64,000 bases of DNA from Chondrilla cf. caribensis (GCA_964020155.1 OZ026558.1:2317163-2381162); one strand, 5' to 3'; positions 1 through 13,139 are shown, numbered from the stretch's first letter. Made by a program: numbers and translations. The notes: generated by a model not told the origin, from the sequence alone.

Positions 1-398
1 AATGGCCGAGGTCTGGAAGATCTACTGTGGAATCACCAGACTGAAATGGGTAGACTTGATTGGTCTCAGTCTGTCAAGTTTATCACAGCATGCCCGAGAT
101 GCCGGTGTTCCGACTCGTGTCGATGATGAGGTTGTGATGACCTCACTCTTTGAAGCCAACAACCCATCACTATCTGCTAGGGTTCTTCCAACACTGTTGA
201 AGAACACCATCAGTTTTAGAGTGAGGTCCCCTTACAATCTACACGTTGTCCAGTCTGCAGTCCAGAACCATCCCACACTTGAAACGCTATCACTGTGGGG
301 TGATGGGATGCATCCACTTGGAGTGGACAACCTGGCCAGCACTGTGTTTGTGCACAAGAATCTGAGAAGGTTGGAATTGTCTTTTTTCCACCCAAATG
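1..398 (+). CDS. NLR-A exon: end of post-NACHT region and first LRR-like unit
   Basis: Reading frame 2 matches residues just after the NACHT/winged-helix part of NLR-B (from nucleotide 51,966), with a few percent difference and no stop. It includes HPTLETLSLWGDGMHP, an LRR-like strand followed by a loop. The exon ends at 398 before donor GTAGGT, phase 1, at the same place as NLR-B. Open reading past 398 runs into intron sequence. Confidence 0.75.
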
Positions 399-3300
399 GT
401 AGGTGGTGTGTGGTTATAATACTACTGTATTGTATGTCTGTAATCTTGAGTCTGGTATTGCATGATATGAACTTGTACAAGTTGTGCACAAGACTACATT
501 TCATTGTAGCTACACTGGAGCCCTACTATTTGGAGCTCCTGATTGGAAATTATTGAGACTTTACGTGTTTACCAGTGAACAGTGTGCCCACTTTTCCTAT
601 ATTTTCACATGTCAATGAGCTGTTCTACATTCTGTTGTAGTAGGCTACCAAGCGCTATTATTCTTCATTTTGTGTTTGACAGTTTGGGAAATATTTGAAA
701 GCAGATTCAAGACTCCACATATCTTGAAGTCCATTGCGTTAGGGATGGTACCTGTGGATACAGTACTGGCTGTGCTCTCAGGAAGAGTTAAGGAGGTGGA
801 ACTTCTTCTTTTTCGGCCAGTACGTCTGTTAATCTGTATTTAGTTATAGGAGTGAAAACACAAGGAAATATATATTGTTACACAGTCTTGTATGGTAAAT
901 TGTGCCTATAATTTCAGTCCCAACATGAATACTACCTATCATCCTATATCTCTTTAAGAGTTCATTTAGGCTAAGTTCAAAATGGGTTTGCCCTCTTTTA
1001 AGATGCCTTAGTCTAAGTTTGTTCGAGATGGGTTTTACACCTTACTTGCCCTCCTTGAGGGTACATGTGGATGAGACTCTACAATCCCTGACACTCCACA
1101 AATCCTCTTCAAACAAGCAACTGCTCATATTCGAACATACAGTACTGGCCACAAGTAATGTCACCGCTGCCTGCAGGTTTATGTATAACCGTCCAGGCAC
1201 TTCTGTGTACCTGAAACTAATTAATATGTTCTGAATCACAGAACTTACAATATCACGAGTAGCCAAGGTGTCGTTTAGTCATTATCAACGATGCGAACGA
1301 ACTGACTGAAGCCAAAAGGAGAAGGAACGTCATTGTCACAATTTTTCTCTTCAACTGTCTTCAGATGGTCGTGGTTAGAGTAGATTCCCCAAACTCAGCA
1401 AATAAGGCTACGAAACTCTACTGAAATATGTTCGTCATTTTCTCGCATCTTCAAGTCGATAAAAAACAGAACTCCCATCAACGTGCACAAACATGCATAT
1501 GCGGGTACTATGCACTAATTATGTGTTAATTAGTAAGATGTCACCATAAATGCGAATATGGTATCTGTATAACGTAAGTTGAAGATAATATGCCTGATTG
1601 CTTGAGTGCTACTGTTCATGAACGAATGGCTCAATTGTATCAAGTTGGAAACTCACCTGCTAAAACAAGTACGGTGCTTCAGAATCTAAGAGAAAAGATC
1701 GATACGAGTAAGATAACTATTGCACGATAGATTTCTTCAAATTCTTCAAAACGATAGAAAAAGGATAGGTAGGCCAACTAGCATTAAGCGGAATGCAAAA
1801 CATACCTTTGGCCAGTACAGTAATCTACACTGTATAGCTGTGAACTTGTGAAAGCTGTGGTTGTTAATTGTTGGGAAATCATTGTCAATTGTTATGAATA
1901 CTCTGTTAATAGCTAAACAATGAACATCACTTGAAGCAAAATGGCATTAAACCAATCGAACATACTCCAACTTGATACATTTGTGTATGCGCAAGCGAAA
2001 AGGCCCTTAAACGTAGAGCACGCATATAAAAGGGGGGAGGTGGTCACACGTTTACAAAATGGCCACCTAATGCTTCTCCCTCAAGGAGAAACAATATATA
2101 TTAACTCTCGATCGTGATCTACACAATACAAATTCTCCAAAGCATATTAGAAGTTGTATGGACATACAATAGTAATAATAACATGTTATTTCCGTAAAAA
2201 ATCTGTATCAAAATGTAGCCAATTGAATCACCCAATAACCGCAAGTCACTGGGACGATAATTAAAAATGGCCATCAGCCGTGAAGGAAAAACCGGAAATG
2301 GAAGGTTCTCTGCATGGACAGTTAGACAGTTGATTTTAACCCGTAGAGGACCTTTCCCGGTACGTACTTCATAATCTCTGAGAGTTTGGTGGCACCCTTT
2401 GCAGTAGTTTTTGCCCGAATCGCAAACAAACAAATAAACAAACTGAATTACATAAATAGATAACAGGTTCTATTCTGTTTTTGGCACTGGATCATATACT
2501 TAGGATGTTATGCCATACTGACTAATGGTAATTCATGGCGTCATTCAAGAATGAGTCTGCATTCAAGATTGAACCACATAACCCTGTATGATTTAAAATA
2601 GTGACTTTGAATGTTTGATGAAAATGTTTCATTCTCAAAAATTACGTTTTGTATCAACAGTAGGCTTTTAGAACTTAAACTATAAGCTATTTCATTAAAT
2701 AAAACTAAAACCAAATATTTCGAATTATTTGCAATTGGCTGTTTTGATAAATTCTGAACATTTTGATAACAATGGCTAAGGGCCCTTTTCGCTTGCACAC
2801 TCACATATGTACACATTGAAGTGCAGTTCATTCTCAGTCACAATGCACCCGGTCACAATAGCTCAACAGTGGTGGAATGTTTTGCTTTGAGTCTCCATCA
2901 TTAAGAAGAACGGTTGTTGTGCATCAAGTCTCAGTATTTCAACAAGAATATCACTGTTGTCAATCACCATGCACTGAAGCCTCCTAAGTGCTGTTCTGTT
3001 GTAGACAATTGAAATGGTCAATTGTCTACAACAGAACAGAACTAGAACGGGTAATGGCTCATCACCATTTTACTGATTATCAATTTGACTCTGCCCCTCA
3101 AAAAACCTTTATATTAGCAAAGTCCCTGGACTCTTTCATGACAAGAAATAAAAGGGAAATAGAGTTTGGTACATCTAGTGCAGTACACCTTGTACATGTG
3201 TATTGCTGTAGGGAGTGGAGTATAGCAATGAAGATTGGAGGAGAATTGATCATGCAGTGGAAGCTAACAGAAGTTTGAGGTCATTTCGGATTGATTGTTG

Positions 3301-6300
3301 CTTTGGTAAAAATCCCCCACCAGCCTCATTTATTGACCACCTTTGTATGAATGAGACCCTCAAGAATATCAACTGCAGAATGTGGGAGTATAAAGATCAT
3401 AGATATTTTGGTGAGGCAAGAGCAAACCATTCCATGTGTATTTCTTTCACTTTCAATTTTAAAATGGTAACAATCATTCACAGATATACCAGACAACTCT
3501 CTGAAGTCCCTGTTAGTTCCACGTGAAAAGTGTTCAATGACGATCAAGTTAACCCCTAGACAGTGGTGTACTGTTCTTTCAGGATTGAAAGATGCCAAAA
3601 CATTGAAGGAACTGAATGTTGCCACTTCACAAGTAAGACTGACTGTAGTCAGTACAACCCGTAATACAGTACGTATTGAGTGATCATGTTTACCTATGTA
3701 CATTTACATTTATTTAGTTTAACTCCAGTTTTCAAAGAGAGGACATTTACTCTACTGAAATAGAGGGGGCCATAGCCACAAGTAACCAGCTTGTCAAGGT
3801 TGTTGTTGGATGTAGAGGAGAGGTGAAAGTTAATCTCTAAGGTGTACTGGACCTCATATTATCTTGTATTTTGATCTTGTTTGTTTGTAGATGTCAGATT
3901 TTATGCTGTCGATAGTGAAAGGAGTCTCCAGGAACAGGAACATATCTGAACTTGGAATCGACTTTGTGGTTAGTACATATGTGAATAGGAATTCTGAGCT
4001 GCATTGTTCATGTCCTTTGGTTGGGTGTAACCTTTGGTTACTTGCTAGCATGTATAATCACAGTTTGCTTCATGTTGCTTCACTGTACATTTGGTCCCTG
4101 AGGGTCATCTCCAGTAGTGTGAAGCTTTCCAACAAACTACATTTCCTATTACATCACTTCCTACAGCTGAGCACATGGTATGACATTGTGTTGCCTGTCT
4201 GTGGTAGCCTAGCAGTGTGCATGTTTGTAATCCAAAGGTCATATGTAGTCTAGCTAGCCCAAACTTCTCATTTCTGTACATGGGCCAAGTGAGAAGCTTC
4301 GCTTTCATCCACACCTCAACGTCTACCAATGAAATCCAAGTCACTCCATTGATACCATCCATTATATCTTGTAGCTAGTTTTGCTGTGCTTTCACTTAAA
4401 ATTGGTGGACAAGAATGACTGGTTGACCCTCTCCCTGGTAGGCATGTCATAGTCTCAGATAGCTCAGACCAATTTCAACTCCAATTTTAAAATTGGGACT
4501 GTGCACCAGTGAGAAAGGGTTGTGCCGCATCTGTGCACCAAATCAGATTGCAGAAATGCTTTTTTATGCATGAAAATGCCAACGAACCCAAATGGTGGTA
4601 CCTTTCCAGTATGAAAGTGTAGTTTGACTATCATTCAATATGTTGCTGCATGTGATTTGGACTTTCTGACACACATAGCCAGCGGGACTCTCCCAAGAGA
4701 ATACCATAATTGTTTCACTAGCCATTCTGCATGAGCCAATTTTCCACCTTAGAATGTAATACGCAATATGATTCTGATTGGTTATCGTAGACTCCCAGTA
4801 CAGAGATATGTAGCTACATGATGAGACCAGACCCTTTCTCACTGGGACAAAGTCCCAATTTCTGAATTGGGTGTGAGAATGGGTCTGGGCTATACAAGAC
4901 TAGGTACTTCAGTGGCAGTGTAGACACAGCATGTTGTCTTCAAGTGGTATGAATTGAATTCCTGTGACATATCCATCTTCGTTCACTTATCAAGGTCATC
5001 TTACAATCTGAATTGCACCTTCCCCTATGAGTACCAAAATCATCATAAGCCCTATCATCTCCAATAACCACCTTCCAGTGGGGATAGTGCATGAAAATGA
5101 AAATAAAAGCTGGACCTTACTTCTTGCTCTGCCCACACAATGAAAGGATAATTTGCGTCTAGAGGCTAGACTAGGTCATATTATGTATGACATGCATGAC
5201 TTTATACATGTGGTCATGGTATATCTCAGCTACTTTCAGTATATATACACTGTACATATATTATGTTTTTTGTATTATCCTTGTACACTGGTAGTTTGGG
5301 TCAAGAGAACATTGGCACTCTCTATTGGAGACTTTGGCACACACTGACCACATTACTCATTTGAGGTTGGAGTGTTGCAGCACACATCCTCCTTCACTAC
5401 TAGGTGAGACTTGTATGTAACTACTTATAGATTGTGTAATGCTAGTTCCCCTCACAGATGTTCAGTGACACCATTTATTGATGAGAAGCATACCAAAACT
5501 GATTATTTGATCCCAATTGTGTGCACACAATCAGGTGTGGATAATTCTCCATGATACAAACCATCCCAATCCCATTTCTGACTGAGTGGTACAGTACACG
5601 CTATACCTATTCTGCTCACTCTACTTTTAACCTTCTACTCAGTAAAGTTTCAACTGGTACTACAGTATAGTGTTTGGTTCCACTCTGTACAGGTGACAAT
5701 TGGTGTCAACTCTTCATAAATGGTCCAATGTCTAGACCTGTGTGTCACATTGACGTAAGCCTAACCCCAGCTGAATGGGGAGTGTTGCTCAGTAGAGTAC
5801 ATCATGCTGAACGACTGGAAGAACTCAGTTTGAGAATCAAAGTGAGTGAGTATACATTCCACTGGTACATTGCGTTTGTGTGGCTGAGTGTGTACATGTA
5901 CTTTTACATGTGTGTTTTTTTGCTGTGCATTTATACATTGTAGGGCTGTAAGCATATTGTATGCACATGTGCTTGTATTCTGTTGGGTTGACGTATCAAA
6001 AGGAAAAGTGTGTACGTATATGTCATACGTGCACACTTCCCTTGATATGTGCACAGCAGGTAACTGAGGTTAATTAGTTGATCTTCAACACCTGTATCAA
6101 GGGCAAACATCGTAACAATGACACATGCATTCAATAAACATTACAACATGAGAACGTCATTAGTGCTGTTTTCACTGAAATTGTCAGACTCTCTTGTCCC
6201 ATAATATTATACTCAACCATAGCTCATAGATGGCTTATTGCACACCATTTGGTGCCACATATGTAGCAATTGTTTGTAGGATACAAGCCAGTGATGGTTT

Positions 6301-8269
6301 CCTCTTCTGAGGTGGAGACCTTGGAGCTGGGTTCAAGGTTAAATCGATATTATCATGTTTGTTCATTTTTTTTCTTTTCAATGAAATGATAAAATTTCGG
6401 AAGGTCTCAGAATGTACAAGTTAATATACATGTACATTGTGTGTGTAAAGAGTATATGTGCATGGTGTACATATGTATATGAGGTATGTGTATGATAATG
6501 TGCCATGCTGATCTAACTTGAAACCTTTGTAATAAGGACATGAAATTAAGATCCCAATGTGTCCTTAATAGAAAGGTTTCACTGTGTGTGACATACGGTT
6601 GTGTGTGAACATAATATGTTTGCGTGTGGGGGGGGGGGGGTAGGGTGGGTGTATTTGGCTTTAAATGTAGATTGTACTGGTATTTTCATTGTGTACATGT
6701 ATGCTCATTTACATAAAATTTGTATGTGTTTACTTCTATATATATGCTCTCATTTACTATTCACTCAAGGTTTACACTGTGTGACTTATTGTTTATTCTG
6801 TTAGCCTCCGGGATCTTATGATTATGTTGATGAAGATGTTGTTAGAAGAGTGGAAGATGTATGGTCTAATTGTACTTTGAAGAAAGTGAACCTTGAGTTT
6901 CATGTGGGTTTACAGTTATTCATAACTGGCTATATTATGTTATGATGCACGATTAATATATTATGATCCTCTAATTAGTCCAATAGTATCATCACAAGAC
7001 CAATGTATAATCTTTTGGTTGCTGTGATGAGAGGAATTACTGCCAACAACAATGATGTCAACTTTGTTTTGAAAGGATGGAGTGGCATACTGAACAAAGA
7101 TTATCTTATTTCACAACTTGGTCAGGAACATGTGAAGCAGTTTGAGGTTGTAGAGAGGGGTGATCTCAATTACTTTATATCACGTCCTCATGCTTCAACT
7201 GGTGAGTTGTGTGTGTTAATGTATTGACAATGTTGTTGTTGACCATGTTATTGTGTGTTTCTCTTCAGAGAATGTGGAAAGTTCCCTGACCTCTGAGAAG
7301 TCCTCCTCTGAAGTTGTTCCAGTCGATCTCCCATCTCCTCACGACCCACCAGGTATGTTGTACGTCACAATATGAGAGGACATTGTAGTCTGTAGGACTC
7401 CTTGAGTAACCTCTTCCCCATTTGATCAACCATTGTAAGATCTTCACATCTTACGTTCTAGTACTTCTATCATGTGCACCAATAAGTCTAATCCAGTCTC
7501 ACTTCTACTCAATCTAGTACAATGTCTGCACACTGGGTTCAGTATGTAACCATGTATTATGCTGTACAGTGTGAGTATGTATGTATGTGAGTGAGTGTGT
7601 GTGCCTGCACGTATGCCTTTATGTCTGTGTGTTGTCGTATTTCAGTACGTGTACATGGATATGTCTTTACATGTACTGGTCTACATACTCACTACATGTA
7701 CTTGTCTACATACTCACTACATGTACTTGTCTACATACTCACTACATGCACTAATGTACATACTCACTACATGTACTTGTCTATGTACTCACTACATGTA
7801 CTTGTCTACAGGTGGTCAAAGTTCTTGTGTGAATGTGCCCATCGAAGAGCAGTTGGCGGTCTATGGTAAGTTAATGATATTCATGATGACAAGATAATGT
7901 TTTCTCATGTACATCCTCTTCATTCCAAAAGACCGGCCTCCATCAGATATTGGATTGCTAGCTGTTTGGAATGAAATTTTGAACTGGGAACTTCCCATCA
8001 ACCTCGGTGTCCCTTTTGTTAAGGTGAAGCATTGTCAGAAGGATCACGATTTAGGAGGCCTCAATGCTCTAAAAATATGGAAGAGTGGACAATGTAAGGG
8101 TATTCCCCCAACCTGGACCTCCCTTCTCAAAGCTGTTGAAACCACTGCAGGACCCATCCCTAGAGCAGAGTTAGAGGTCAAAGTACTATCTGAGAAGACA
8201 TGGACACTGGTGAGCACTGTGCTTGTAGTGGACACTGGTGAGCATTGTGCTTGTAGTGGACACCGGTGA
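1..8269 (+). CDS. NLR-A: 5'-cut NOD-like receptor gene, LRR-like repeats and C-terminal Death-like domain
   Basis: Multi-exon gene whose 5' part, including the NACHT ATPase, lies before the window. Exons placed by splice consensus, phase and comparison with the paralogue at 49-62 kb: 1-398, 683-819, 3212-3410, 3484-3632, 3718-3822, 3891-3968, 5295-5403, 5693-5841, 6805-6903, 6979-7201, 7269-7352, 7812-7865 and 7932-8209 (or readthrough to the TGA at 8267-8269). Phases join without breaks from 3212 onward. The middle exons encode leucine-patterned units such as RLEELSLRI and TLKELNV, as in LRR regions of cytosolic NLR sensors. The last exon is a Death-like fold. A counterpart of the paralogue's CARD-like exon is missing; exon phases 1-1 keep the frame. 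One small exon near 1,010 looks decayed. It may be functional or slowly degrading; only transcripts would tell. Confidence 0.72.
683..819 (+). CDS. NLR-A LRR-like exon
   Basis: Acceptor TTTGACAG at 675-682 and donor GTACGT at 820. Phase 1 in, phase 0 out. The encoded peptide begins WEIFESRF and continues ILKSIALG, parallel to NLR-B exon 52,656-52,789; the two differ by three bases in length, which keeps the frame. Confidence 0.65.
1010..1100 (+). pseudogene. Probably decayed small LRR-like exon of NLR-A
   Basis: Aligns with NLR-B 52,930-52,990 (EMGFTPYLPSLR motif). In this copy the sequence after the acceptor gives an early TAG in the frame that NLR-B keeps open, and the GGTAAG donor-like site of NLR-B is changed to GGATGAG. 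Exon borders are uncertain even in NLR-B, so 'decayed' is an inference. Confidence 0.35.
1988..2799. mobile_element. Non-autonomous DNA element (MITE) in an NLR-A intron
   Basis: About 812 bp bounded by imperfect inverted ends, TGCGCAAGCGAAAAGG on the left and its complement ending CCTTTTCGCTTGCACA on the right. It is absent from the matching intron of NLR-B. No transposase-like reading frame inside. A target duplication could not be fixed. Confidence 0.55.
2991..3039. repeat. Perfect hairpin: 22-bp arms, 5-bp loop
   Basis: The arm starting CTGTTCTGTTGTAGACAATT at 2991-3012 is followed by AATGG and then its exact reverse complement at 3018-3039. NLR-B at 54,003-54,045 has one arm and a short different inverted motif. 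The second arm therefore arose after duplication, probably by template switching. Confidence 0.8.
3212..3968 (+). CDS. NLR-A LRR-like exons (3212-3410, 3484-3632, 3718-3822, 3891-3968)
   Basis: Four consecutive exons with clean acceptors and donors GTGAGG, GTAAGA, GTGAAA and GTTAGT; phases 0-1, 1-0, 0-0, 0-0. Readable motifs are NEDWRRIDHAVEANRSLRSF, LTPRQWCTVLSGLKDAKTL and SIVKGVSRNRNISEL: alternating leucines with Asn-rich turns, as in NLR LRR units. The second exon has its intact acceptor CACAG at 3479-3483, the position occupied by a transposon in NLR-B. Confidence 0.68.
5295..5841 (+). CDS. NLR-A LRR-like exons (5295-5403, 5693-5841)
   Basis: The first encodes HWHSLLETLAHTDHITHLRL and ends phase 1 at GTGAGA. 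The second starts after CTGTACAG, contains LTPAEWGVLLSRVHHAERLE and ends phase 0 at GTGAGT. Both align without gaps to 57,423-57,534 and 57,819-57,970 apart from codon-sized indels. Confidence 0.68.
6805..7352 (+). CDS. NLR-A exons after the repeats (6805-6903, 6979-7201, 7269-7352)
   Basis: The first is acidic and then DVWSNCTLKKVNLEF. The second contains RGITANNNDVNFVLKGW and ISQLGQEHVKQFEVVERG, the last repeat-like unit. The third is a Ser/Pro-rich linker. Phases are 0-0, 0-1 and 1-1. The NLR-B counterparts differ by whole codons only, including a run of Asp codons in NLR-B. Confidence 0.66.
7668..7811. repeat. 25-bp minisatellite in the NLR-A intron before its penultimate exon
   Basis: About five to six imperfect units of ACATGTACTTGTCTACATAC plus CTCACT. 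The last unit ends in CTACAG, which is the splice acceptor of the exon at 7812. The unit has no stop in several frames, so it creates false open frames. Confidence 0.8.
7812..7865 (+). CDS. NLR-A short linker exon
   Basis: 54 bp, phase 1-1, donor GTAAGT. Starts GGQSS, like GVQSE in NLR-B, and then diverges. It joins directly in frame to the Death-like exon because no CARD-like exon lies between. Confidence 0.55.
7932..8269 (+). CDS. NLR-A C-terminal Death-like domain exon
   Basis: After a weak acceptor (CATTCCAAAAG) the frame reads SDIGLLAVWNEILNW, LPINLGV, then LKIWKSGQCKGIPPTWTSLL. This is the six-helix pattern of Death domains: W in helix 2, LG turn, W near helix 5, TW-LL-A in helix 6. 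Death domains mediate homotypic assembly with adaptor proteins. The coding end is ambiguous: donor GTGAGC at 8210, or readthrough of about 20 codons into the 28-bp minisatellite to the TGA at 8267. NLR-B stops at the same domain border. Confidence 0.65.
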
Positions 8270-8424
8270 GCATTGTGCTTGTAGTGGACACTGTTGAGCA
8301 TTGTGCTTGTAGTGGACACTGTTGAGCATTGTGTTTGTAGTGGACACTGGTGAGCATTGTGCTTGTAGTGGACACTGGTGAGGATTGTGCTTGTAGTGGA
8401 CACTGGTGAGCATTGTGTTTGTAG
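8201..8424. repeat. 28-bp minisatellite, 8 units, at the 3' end of NLR-A
   Basis: Eight exact-length units starting TGGACACTGGTGAGCATTGT and ending GCTTGTAG. Six units keep the motif CTGGTGAG or CCGGTGAG, a splice-donor consensus, and all eight end in TTGTAG, acceptor-like. The first unit overlaps the last codons of the Death exon. NLR-B has no such array here. Confidence 0.85.
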
Positions 8425-8869
8425 TGGACTGTATGTACCTAGGTCCCAAGTGTCCCTGTGTAGGAGGACAGTCCTTGTGTTGACTGCTGTGTCTCGATAT
8501 CCTACTCCTCTCATACACCCAGGGATGACCCCTCCCCTACCCCCTGCGTCCCATCTGTACTGTCCACTACATGCAGTCCTGGTCACCTCACATGAAGTAC
8601 ACTAGTGCTATGTCATTGTGTGGTCTCATGGGCTGGCCCACATCCCCTCCACTGCTCATACTGTAGACATTGTCAGTGTTGTATTGAGTCTATTATATCC
8701 ACACAGGAATCCTGATGAGACATGGAGTTTGAGAATTTGCCTTTTTCTAACATTGTACAGAACTATAATAGATTTACTGTTTTATATAGTGTTATTGCAT
8801 AACAATAATATTATTTTTGTATTCTTTATATCAGTATAATATAATTATTATGACTAATACATTATTATA

Positions 8870-8948
8870 ATAATTTTCATATATTATTAATTCATTGGAG
8901 ACCAGCTGCTGGTGTTATATATTATATTATATATGCATGCGTATGTAG

Positions 8949-8986
<38 letters not shown>

Positions 8987-9000
8987 ATATCATTATACTA
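8870..9000. repeat. AT-rich tract with (TA)n
   Basis: Pure TA dinucleotides around 8949-8982 inside an A/T-only stretch downstream of NLR-A. No gene seen. Confidence 0.8.
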
Positions 9001-9176
9001 TATACACCTACAGTTCTTTGTTTTGAGCAAATTGTCAGCAATTAGTCTCCATTAATCCTAGACAAAATCCAAATTACATACAGTACATTACATGCAGTAT
9101 GCACATGTGCTTTGAGATGTTAATTTTGAACATCGTTCTAGTATATACCAGTGAGGGGGGATGACTGTCCCACACT

Positions 9177-10921
<1,745 letters not shown>

Positions 10922-11477
10922 CTACAGACACACACCACTAACATCATCACATCACAAACTGGGAAACGTGTGTAATATCACCAGTTTTGATGCAGACAGA
11001 AATGATCCAGTAGTATAATAGACTATATACTTAGTACAGTAAGTAGAAATTATACTTTGTAATTGAATTGTGAACGGCTCAATCATTTCTGAAACAGTAC
11101 TGCTAATAATGAAAATTGAAAAGAGGAATTGCGGACTACATTTTGCTGCAGAAAATTTTTGGCCCTACCAAGTTCAAATGCCTCCCTTCAGCTCTGCATG
11201 ATAATGTTGTGTAATATGCAGTTTAAGGGAGAAAATTTGTAGAATTGTGCCTTTGTGTATTGAGGTCAATTTCACAATCACAATCAACAGCAATTTTCAA
11301 GTCAAAATGACAACCCCTCTATATATCAATAGTACGGCAGGACCAGGCCTTCTTATCCATTCCACACGGAGTTCTCCATGTAGGAGGACCATGGTCCAAC
11401 AACACAACGATACCATATTGACCAGCTTACTTGAGAGAAGGCTAATTCCAGAGACTTTGCAAGCCTCAGTGCTGTAG

Positions 11478-11636
11478 CTAGTATGCCCCCGCTGTCTCCC
11501 CTTCTCCACGTTCTCTGCTGCCTGATTCCAATGAAAGTCTTCCCTCATGAGTAGAGGTAGCCGATATCTGAGAAACGAAAGACAGCCATTTTATAAAAGA
11601 GCTTGTGATGACGCCGTCAAACGGGCCAAACGTCAT
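11478..11636 (-). CDS. Small conserved open frame, possible first exon (copy 1)
   Basis: Starts ATGACGTTTGGCCC on the minus strand and runs 52 codons: MTFGPFDGVITSSFIKWLSF then Ser/Glu/Arg-rich. The duplicate at 21,433-21,594 keeps the start and frame with a few conservative changes and two synonymous ones, and ends differently. No family recognised. It might be a first exon of a minus-strand gene or chance. Confidence 0.3.
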   Translation of the reverse strand: MTFGPFDGVITSSFIKWLSFVSQISATSTHEGRLSLESGSRERGEGETAGAY

Positions 11637-11660
11637 AGGCAATTGACGTGATTATCGCGT
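11589..11660 (+). promoter_or_regulatory. Possible TATA box with CRE-like sites (copy 1)
   Basis: TTTATAAAAG at 11,590 is followed by TGATGACG, AACGTCAT and TGACGTGA, CRE-like motifs in a CpG-rich island in a CpG-poor background. The same motifs occur in copy 2 at 21,546-21,612. Inference only. Confidence 0.35.
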
Positions 11661-11860
11661 GCTCGTTCGAAGAAGACAAGCTATGCTCCACGGTGTGCCT
11701 CGTCATTCAGAGAGGATCATCTCCAGTAGCTGGACCGGGGTCCGTTCAACTGTGTTTAGATGAGGTAGCCGTGCTTGGTCGTCCACGTGTTTACGCTTTG
11801 TCTACCTCTCTGTTTGCCCGTGATCACGTTCTTCCCACCATAGACCCTAGATACCTATGT
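11640..11860 (+). other. Strongly conserved CpG-rich stretch, coding status unknown (copy 1)
   Basis: About 200 bp differs from 21,598-21,818 at only about two bases, both of which would change an amino acid (Ser/Phe, Asp/Val) in the plus frame IACSFEEDKLCSTVCLVIQ. It is the best-conserved part of the 3.2-kb duplication. There is no ATG at the start and the frame runs into low-complexity sequence, so a protein is unproven. Confidence 0.35.
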
Positions 11861-11869
11861 TCCCACTAT

Positions 11870-12400
11870 GCTCACCTTTCCATTCACGTTTTTGTTTGCA
11901 TTGGGCATTCATCTTTGTTCACATTTGCTCACTTCATTCGCACTTTGTTCACATCTTTGTTGGCCTTTGCCCACTTTTGTTTGCTTTTTCGAGATTTTGT
12001 TCAAATTTCTGGCTAATTTGTGCCTTTCTCCATCCACCTGTGTTCACTTGACAATGTGTTAACTTTTGCACAGTTCATTGACACTATGTTCACATCTATG
12101 GTCAACTTCATTCACTTTTGTTCACATTTTTTACACATTGTTCACCTTTCTCCTCACTTTGTGCACCTCTACACCCGGCCACCAGTGTTCAAATTCTACA
12201 GTTCATTAACCCTTTATTCACCCCTTTGGTAGTCACTTTCCTTTCGGCTTTGGACTTGGTTCGCATATGTACACTTTCACTGTTTGTTCACCTTTATGCT
12301 TACTTTGTGCATCTCTCAATAAACACACTCATTTTCACTTGTGCTTCACTTTTGTTCACTTTCTTCACTTTGTTCACCACTGCATTATTCGGTTAACTCT
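11870..12400. repeat. Degenerate TTTGTTCAC-rich repeat (copy 1)
   Basis: Pyrimidine-rich strand with TTTGTTCAC, TTTGTGCAC and TTCACTTTC at 10-20 bp spacing. It gives long false open frames rich in His, Phe and Cys. Shared in shorter form by 21,840-22,190. Confidence 0.7.
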
Positions 12401-13139
12401 CCATTCCCAAAAATATGATGATGAAAGTATGACAATATTATGCATAATACAATTTGGTATGAGAATAGTAAATATTCACTCATAGTTTCTGTATTTTAAT
12501 GCAGTAAAGTTTGTATCTTAGTACATCCACCTTCTACCAAATTCAGGAACTGCTAAGTATTTCCTGCAATACATTAGTATATCCACAGCACACACCACAC
12601 ATTTGAATTATTGGACCTTAATCTACATTAATTTAAATGGGGCTGACACTTACCAACATAATCTCAGTTGTGCCTGTTTAATGGTAGCCAAGTAAAGTGA
12701 CTTTATGGTAGAGTTACATGTGTATATAAAATCTGATTTTTTTCATTGCATTGTATACAATAGAATACATATCCTGACAGATGTAAATATAATCATAATA
12801 TGGAATATTTAATGGTTAACTCAACAATTGACTCCGAAAATGTTTGTAGGCCATGTCCACTACACTTGAGAATTCTTCTGCAGGAGTCTTTATGCTCAAT
12901 TATGTGATCATGCAATTGTGTTTGTATATACGAGGGAGAGTTTGTTAGGAAGGTGGAGTAAAATATTGATAGCATGTGAGTTGGTACTTGATATGATATT
13001 CATATTATATGCATCTATCTCAGAACACTCCCTGATATGTGCATAATGTAATATGTATTATAGTCACTTCACTTGTGGTATCTTCAAGTAATTAATAGGC
13101 AAGTTATAGTGTAATATTCTGGAATGAGTTATAATCATG

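Noticed and set aside
7668..7811. CRISPR-like array
   Set aside because: Direct repeats without unique spacers, in a eukaryotic intron; a minisatellite.
8044..8586. 180-codon minus-strand frame at the end of NLR-A
   Set aside because: Most of it is the 28-bp minisatellite read backwards and it overlaps the Death-like exon antisense.
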